Source: Clostridiales bacterium
GTDB lineage: Bacteria; Bacillota; Clostridia; Oscillospirales; Oscillospiraceae
Reading direction: 5' to 3'
Assembly (NCBI GenBank): GCA_004555655.1
Contig: SFHJ01000038.1
Location: 1 to 16,340 of the forward strand
DNA: 16,340 nucleotides
A program made the position numbers and the translations under genes. Positions 13,681 through 16,340 of the stretch are shown here, one piece after another; the first letter of the stretch is position 1; every line of letters starts with the position of its first letter. The notes beneath the pieces were generated by a model. That model saw only the letters and a list, made by a program, of their open reading frames with translations, was not told the origin of the DNA and made no database searches.

Positions 13681-15429
13681 ATGACGACAAAAGAATACCA
13701 GAAAAAAAGCACCCTGTCTGTTTTTCTGTCCTTTTTTAAGCCCCACCGCAGGCTCTTTGCGCTGGACATGCTCTGCGCATTCGCTGTGGCGGCGGTCGAT
13801 CTGCTCTACCCGCTTGTTTCGCGCAGGGCGCTGAACGAGCTGCTGCCGGAAAAAGCGTATTCGGCGTTTTTCGTCGTGATGGGCGTTGTGGCGCTGGCGT
13901 ACATACTGCGCTCAATCTTGTACTACGTCATCTGCCTGTGGGGCCACACGTTCGGCATCCGCGTCGAGGCAGACATCCGCGAGACGCTCTTTACGCACAT
14001 TCAGGAGCTGGGCTTCGACTTTTTTGACCACAACCGCACGGGCCAGCTTATGAGCCGTCTTACAAGCGACCTGTTTGAGATCACCGAGCTTGCCCACCAC
14101 GGACCGGAAGACCTGTTCATCTCGGTGGTCACGATCGCGGGCGCGCTGGTCGTGATGTTTACGATTGAGTGGCGGCTGGCGCTGGTGGTGTGCGTCATCA
14201 TCCCCGTCTTCCTTGCGCTCGTCATGTCGCGCAGGCGCGCGATGGGTGCGGCCTCGCGCCGGGTCAAGCAGAAGACAGGCGCGATCAACGCCGACATCGA
14301 ATCCAGCCTGTCCGGCATGCGCACGGCCAAGGCGTTTGCCAACGAGCATCTGGAGGAGGACAAGTTCCGCCGCTCCAACGCCGAATACAAAAATTCAAAG
14401 GGCTCGTTCTATAAGGAAATGGGCATTTTTCAGGCGCTCATGGAGTTTTTTGTCAGCATCCTGTCGGTGTCGGTCATCACGGTGGGCGGCCTTCTCATCA
14501 TGCAGGGAAGGCTTCAGTATGTCGATCTTCTGACCTTTACACTGTATATCACGAGCTTTGTCAATCCCATCCGCAAGCTCGCCAATTTTTCCGAGATGTT
14601 CGCCAACGGCATGGCGGGCCTGCAGCGCTTCATGGACATCATGCGCACCGAGCCTGCGCTGCAGGATGCGCCGGATGCAAAGGAGCTTGAACATGTGCGC
14701 GGCGAGATCGATATCGACCACGTGGGCTTCGCCTATGAGAGCGATCTTGATGTGCTGCACGACGTGAGCCTGCACGTCACGCCCGGCGAGACCGTCGCCG
14801 TGGTCGGCCCGTCCGGCGGCGGCAAGAGCACGCTTTGCCAGCTCATCCCGCGCTTCTACGACGTGTCGTCGGGCGAGATTTGCATCGACGGCAGCGACGT
14901 GCGCAAGCTGACGCAGAAGAGTCTGCGCCGCAACATCGGCATCGTACAGCAGGACGTATTCCTGTTTGCCGACTCGATTCTGGAGAATATCCGCTACGGC
15001 CGGCCCGACGCGACAATGGACGAGATCGCCGACGCGGCCAAGCGCGCTGAGATCTACGACGACATCATGGCTATGCCCGACGGCTTCGACACCTACGTCG
15101 GTGAGCGCGGGATGCTTCTGTCCGGCGGACAGAAGCAGCGCATTTCCATTGCGCGCATCTTCTTGAAAAACCCGCCGATTCTGATCCTTGACGAGGCGAC
15201 GTCGGCGCTGGATTCGCTCACCGAGGCAAAGATCCAGCACGCATTCGACGAGCTGGCAAAAAACCGCACGACGCTCATCATCGCGCACCGGCTTTCCACC
15301 ATCCGCGCCGCCGGGCGGATCTTAGTCGTCAGCGACGGACGCATCGCAGAGCAGGGCACGCACGACGAGCTGATTGCAAAAAACGGCATCTACGCCAACC
15401 TCTGCCGCACGCAGAATCTTCTGTCATAA
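13681..15429 (+). CDS. Exporter-type ABC transporter, fused membrane and ATPase domains
   Basis: A 582-residue half transporter with an amino-terminal six-helix membrane domain (about 20-310) and a carboxyl ATPase domain (about 340-580). This is the layout of type IV multidrug or lipid exporters such as MsbA, BmrA or Sav1866. ATPase motifs are Walker A GPSGGGKST (376-384), Q-loop in IVQQDVFLFADS (421-432), signature LSGGQKQR (480-487), Walker B ILILDEATSALD (500-511) with catalytic E505, and H536 in IIAHRLST. All are intact, so a homodimer would have two working ATP sites. No second half transporter is adjacent, which favours a homodimer. No peptidase domain is present. The substrate is unknown; drug or lipid export is the family default. 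It has its own strong promoter and terminator. Confidence 0.92.
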   Translation: MTTKEYQKKSTLSVFLSFFKPHRRLFALDMLCAFAVAAVDLLYPLVSRRALNELLPEKAYSAFFVVMGVVALAYILRSILYYVICLWGHTFGIRVEADIRETLFTHIQELGFDFFDHNRTGQLMSRLTSDLFEITELAHHGPEDLFISVVTIAGALVVMFTIEWRLALVVCVIIPVFLALVMSRRRAMGAASRRVKQKTGAINADIESSLSGMRTAKAFANEHLEEDKFRRSNAEYKNSKGSFYKEMGIFQALMEFFVSILSVSVITVGGLLIMQGRLQYVDLLTFTLYITSFVNPIRKLANFSEMFANGMAGLQRFMDIMRTEPALQDAPDAKELEHVRGEIDIDHVGFAYESDLDVLHDVSLHVTPGETVAVVGPSGGGKSTLCQLIPRFYDVSSGEICIDGSDVRKLTQKSLRRNIGIVQQDVFLFADSILENIRYGRPDATMDEIADAAKRAEIYDDIMAMPDGFDTYVGERGMLLSGGQKQRISIARIFLKNPPILILDEATSALDSLTEAKIQHAFDELAKNRTTLIIAHRLSTIRAAGRILVVSDGRIAEQGTHDELIAKNGIYANLCRTQNLLS

Positions 15430-15435
15430 CAATGC

Positions 15436-15464
15436 ACCGCCCGCCGGAAACCCCGGCGGGCGGT
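15436..15464. terminator. Terminator hairpin between convergent genes
   Basis: ACCGCCCGCCGG (15436-15447) pairs perfectly with its complement at 15453-15464 around a 5-base loop. It begins 6 bases after the transporter stop and lies 4 bases beyond the phosphatase stop on the other strand. The plus-strand tail ATTCTTATG is only partly T-rich, but the stem is very stable. Confidence 0.75.
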
Positions 15465-15468
15465 ATTC

Positions 15469-15927
15469 TTATGGCCTCACACGCAAGTGCTCCAGCAGAG
15501 CCGTACAGCCCTCAAGCACGTCGTCATACGTCTCGTCGAAATTGCCCGTGTACCATGGGTCGGCGATCTCGCCGGGCCTTGCGGTGTAGTCCAGCAGCAG
15601 CGAACATTTACCGGCGGGGTCGCCGCCGAACATGCGGCGCATGTTCTGGAGGTTTGCCCTGTCCATACCGATGAGCATATCGTAGCGCGCATAGTCGGCC
15701 GGGACGATCTGCCGCGCGCGGTGGGCAAGCACCGGCACGCCGGCCTTGCGCAGTTTCTGCCGCACGCCGTAGTGCGGGCCGTTTCCCAGTTCTTCGCGGC
15801 TGGTCGCGGCGGAGTCAATCAAAAACTGCGCGGCAAGCCCGCGCCGGTTCACCATGTCCTGCAGCACAAACTGCGCCATCACCGAGCGGCAGATATTGCC
15901 GTGGCACACAAATAATATCTTAATCAC
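15469..15927 (-). CDS. Low-molecular-weight protein tyrosine phosphatase
   Basis: A 152-residue cysteine-dependent phosphatase that removes phosphate from protein tyrosine residues (some relatives act on arginine phosphate). The P-loop VCHGNICRS (7-15) has nucleophile C8 and R14, and the general acid is D123 in ADPWYTGNFDETYDD. Length is normal for the family. The start is GTG at 15927; AGGAGG lies upstream with an 11-base spacer, rather long, and no better in-frame start is visible. The gene stands alone, with no visible tyrosine kinase or capsule genes in the window. I12 in the P-loop is the position used to separate tyrosine (usually I) from arginine (usually T) phosphatases, so tyrosine specificity is favoured. 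Confidence 0.93.
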   Translation of the reverse strand: MIKILFVCHGNICRSVMAQFVLQDMVNRRGLAAQFLIDSAATSREELGNGPHYGVRQKLRKAGVPVLAHRARQIVPADYARYDMLIGMDRANLQNMRRMFGGDPAGKCSLLLDYTARPGEIADPWYTGNFDETYDDVLEGCTALLEHLRVRP

Positions 15928-15954
15928 TATAAAATTCCTCCTTCAATGCCGTAA

Positions 15955-16040
15955 TTTGCCCTGTTTTGCAAGGTTTTTCGGTTATTTCGTTCTGTACACA
16001 TATCATGCCGACATTTACAGAATAGGCAAAACAGGGCAAA
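15955..16040. repeat. Nested inverted repeat upstream of the phosphatase gene
   Basis: TTTGCCCTGTTTTGC (15955-15969) is repeated perfectly in inverted form at 16026-16040. Nested inside, TTCTGTA (15990-15996) pairs with TACAGAA (16016-16022). It starts 28 bases ahead of the phosphatase start codon. As RNA it would form a long stem-loop in the leader. As DNA it has the look of a short element with terminal inverted repeats or of a recombination site. No gene is inside. Confidence 0.65.
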
Positions 16041-16053
16041 ATGTAGCCTTGTG

Positions 16054-16136
16054 TACTACTCAGTTGTAGTCAAGTAGTAGTCTGTTTAGGGGGTGCAGAC
16101 TACTTCGATTTTGGAAACAATTTAACGATTGTTCCC
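16054..16136. repeat. Cluster of short inverted and direct repeats
   Basis: TACTACT (16054-16060) pairs with AGTAGTA (16073-16079). AGTAGTCTG (16076-16084) pairs with CAGACTACT (16096-16104). GTAGTC is repeated directly at 16066 and 16077, 11 bp apart. GGAAACAAT (16113-16121) pairs with ATTGTTCCC (16128-16136) with one mismatch. G-runs followed by TGCA occur at 16089-16097 and 16138-16148. The stretch is poorer in G+C than the coding regions and no promoter or terminator is clear in it. Confidence 0.55.
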
Positions 16137-16193
16137 AGGGGGGGTGCAAATATAAATGAGTATTCTACTCCTCGTTAATAAATTGCTATCGGC

Positions 16194-16340
16194 CTATTTA
16201 GGCTTATTCTTTTTCAACGTGTGATAAGTAACAACAACTTCTGCATCTAACCTGTACTTATCGTAAGAGTCGAATTTCTTTTCCCCATTGATGGTCACCG
16301 ACTTTACTTCTCCATCATTGGTGAGCCAACCCGTTACAAT
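16194..16340 (-). CDS. Unrecognised protein, C-terminal 48 residues (cut by window edge)
   Basis: An open reading frame enters from the right edge on the minus strand and ends at TAG (16196-16194). The 48 visible residues include GWLTNDGEVKSVTINGEKKF and then DAEVVVTYHTLKKNKPK at the end. The alternating pattern (SVTINGEKKF, then DAEVVVTYHT) suggests beta strands. Similar endings occur, as I recall, in small extracellular or zinc-ribbon-linked domains of Firmicutes, but I do not recognise the family with confidence. Codons are more A/T-rich than in the neighbouring genes. The start and most of the protein lie outside the window. Confidence 0.6.
   Translation of the reverse strand: MVTGWLTNDGEVKSVTINGEKKFDSYDKYRLDAEVVVTYHTLKKNKPK

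Noticed and set aside
16076..16104. Terminator for the partial right-edge gene
   Set aside because: The stem is perfect over 9 bp, but neither strand has a T run after it, and the loop is G-rich.

Overview
The window is GC-rich bacterial DNA with tightly packed genes. It looks like chromosome from a high-GC member of the Clostridia (Oscillospiraceae-like; this is an inference from gene content, the pstSCAB-phoU-phoBR order, strong GGAGG ribosome sites and the type of short palindromic repeats). No rRNA, tRNA or CRISPR array is visible.

Left end (1-822): a terminator hairpin, then two related palindromic repeat elements. Element 1 (about 56-532) consists of two inverted arms enclosing a small DUF559 (PD-(D/E)XK endonuclease-like) gene; one arm supplies the gene's Shine-Dalgarno and the other its stop codon. 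Element 2 (591-743) has the same two arms joined directly through a 14-bp palindrome, has imperfect 17-bp terminal inverted repeats, and carries no gene. It looks like a gene-less (MITE-like) relative of element 1.

Phosphate block (789-7303, all minus strand): pstS-pstC-pstA-pstB-phoU-phoB-phoR, from a promoter with an array of Pho-box-like half sites at 11-12 bp steps. PstS captures phosphate, PstCAB imports it, PhoU links transporter state to the PhoR/PhoB two-component system, and PhoB-P would activate the promoter. From pstC onward every gene overlaps the next by 1-4 bases. A strong hairpin separates pstS from pstC. PhoR ends unusually early, just after the G2 box.

Sugar block (7368-10559, minus strand): an amidohydrolase, a ROK-family glucokinase and glucose-6-phosphate isomerase, ending at a strong terminator. 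A consensus-like promoter lies over the end of the amidohydrolase gene and can drive glucokinase plus isomerase separately.

Middle (10733-12452, plus strand): an M42-type metallopeptidase and a DUF2148 cysteine-cluster protein, each with a promoter candidate. They converge on a shared terminator with an rluA-type pseudouridine synthase and methylated-DNA methyltransferase pair (12458-13560, minus strand).

Right part (13561-16340): an exporter-type ABC half transporter diverges from the rluA gene across a region where the two -35 elements form an inverted repeat. It converges on a low-molecular-weight protein tyrosine phosphatase gene. Upstream of the phosphatase lies an AT-rich, repeat-dense 266-bp gap containing a 15-bp perfect inverted repeat, followed by the 3' end of an unrecognised minus-strand gene cut by the window edge.
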